Shown here in pieces: positions 5,700 through 6,051 of a stretch of 6,051 bases of DNA (position 1 is its first letter; every line of letters starts with the position of its first letter). Source of the DNA: an uncultured Spirochaetaceae bacterium (lineage in GTDB: Bacteria > Spirochaetota > Spirochaetia > Treponematales > Treponemataceae); assembly GCA_902797925.1 (NCBI GenBank), contig CADBUT010000039.1:1-6051 (forward strand). Reading direction: 5' to 3'. The notes under the pieces are model-generated. The model saw only the letters and a program-made list of their open reading frames with translations. It searched no databases and was not told where the DNA came from. Position numbers and translations under genes: made by a program.

Positions 5700-6051
5700 T
5701 TAATCTAACTCTGGGTTAAACGACGATGCTTTGTTATTCTGGAAATTATAGGTTATTCTCCAGAATGAACCCTGTTGTATTCCATTATCTTCTTCCTGTA
5801 TATACCTGAAAATAAAACCTCTGTAGTTTATGCTAGAAAGATTATCTGTTGAGAAACCATAAACAATTGCAGAACGTCCGTTATAATTTTCTTTATCCTC
5901 GTAATATAAGTAAGCACCTATTCCATCGTATTGGACTTGTTTTCCTTCTGAATTATAAATATAGGCAAAAAGAGTTTTTTCAATATTTTCGAATTTTCCG
6001 CATAAGATTACTTCTTCTTTGCCAGCTTTTTCACCGACAAAGTAATATTCT
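5700..6051 (-). CDS. Unrecognised protein, C-terminal 116 residues (cut by window edge)
   Basis: One minus-strand frame is open from the right edge to a TAA at 5700-5702. It contains no ATG, GTG or TTG in frame, so the gene must begin beyond the window. I do not recognise the family. The visible part is rich in Tyr, Phe, Asn, Glu and Ile with one Cys. It runs from EYYFVGEKAGKEEVILCGKF through YDGIGAYLYYEDKENY and NYRGFIFRYIQEED to end in SFNPELD. The alternation of aromatic and polar residues suggests mostly beta structure; no membrane segment is visible in this part. Base composition is distinctly more AT-rich than the operon (18 G or C in the 60 bases 5881-5940), so it may be accessory or less conserved. 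That it is coding is supported by the long stop-free frame in AT-rich DNA and a plausible amino-acid mix; function is unknown. Confidence 0.65.
   Translation of the reverse strand, partial: EYYFVGEKAGKEEVILCGKFENIEKTLFAYIYNSEGKQVQYDGIGAYLYYEDKENYNGRSAIVYGFSTDNLSSINYRGFIFRYIQEEDNGIQQGSFWRITYNFQNNKASSFNPELD

Noticed and set aside
5361..5719. Two plus-strand open frames of 67 and 63 codons in the intergenic region
   Set aside because: The first runs antisense through the rimP start, leader and promoters. The second is mostly translation of the palindrome. Neither shows a domain or convincing coding composition.

Overview
The window is a conserved bacterial translation and transcription operon read entirely on the minus strand. 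In transcription order (right to left) it is rimP, nusA, infB, rbfA and truB, the last cut off by the left edge. Gaps are 11, 8 and 1 bases, and rbfA and truB overlap by 14 bases, so this is one tightly packed transcription unit. The best guess for the host is a spirochaete of the genus Treponema. This rests on the gene order, on the long Gly/Arg/Asn/Gln-rich N-terminus of IF2, on the IF2_N stretch around KKMNLKASEIIAKLMGMGMM, and on the TruB motif GHTGTLDNFADGLL. These are matches to family sequences as I remember them, not search results.

Region by region: 1-440 is the first 146 codons of truB (tRNA pseudouridine-55 synthase). 427-813 is rbfA (30S maturation factor). 815-3400 is infB (IF2, 861 aa, with a disordered repeat-bearing N-terminus). 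3409-4917 is nusA (502 aa, ending in a four-cysteine zinc-ribbon-like tail). 4929-5393 is rimP (30S maturation factor), which I start at a TTG codon. 5394-5699 is non-coding. Going upstream from rimP it holds a terminator-shaped hairpin in the leader, two overlapping sigma-70-type promoter candidates, then a long imperfect palindrome (5554-5669) and two small dyads. 5700-6051 is the C-terminal 116 residues of an unrecognised, AT-rich minus-strand gene that enters from the right edge.

The operon links assembly of the small ribosomal subunit (RimP, RbfA), initiation on it (IF2), modification of the tRNA T-loop (TruB) and transcription elongation, termination and antitermination (NusA). The core genes look intact and ordinary. 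The points worth a second look are the leader hairpin just downstream of the promoters, the cysteine tail on NusA, the RGG-like tandem repeats of IF2, and the palindromic element between the two transcription units. I see no sign of a wholly new system such as a defence island, CRISPR array or prophage.
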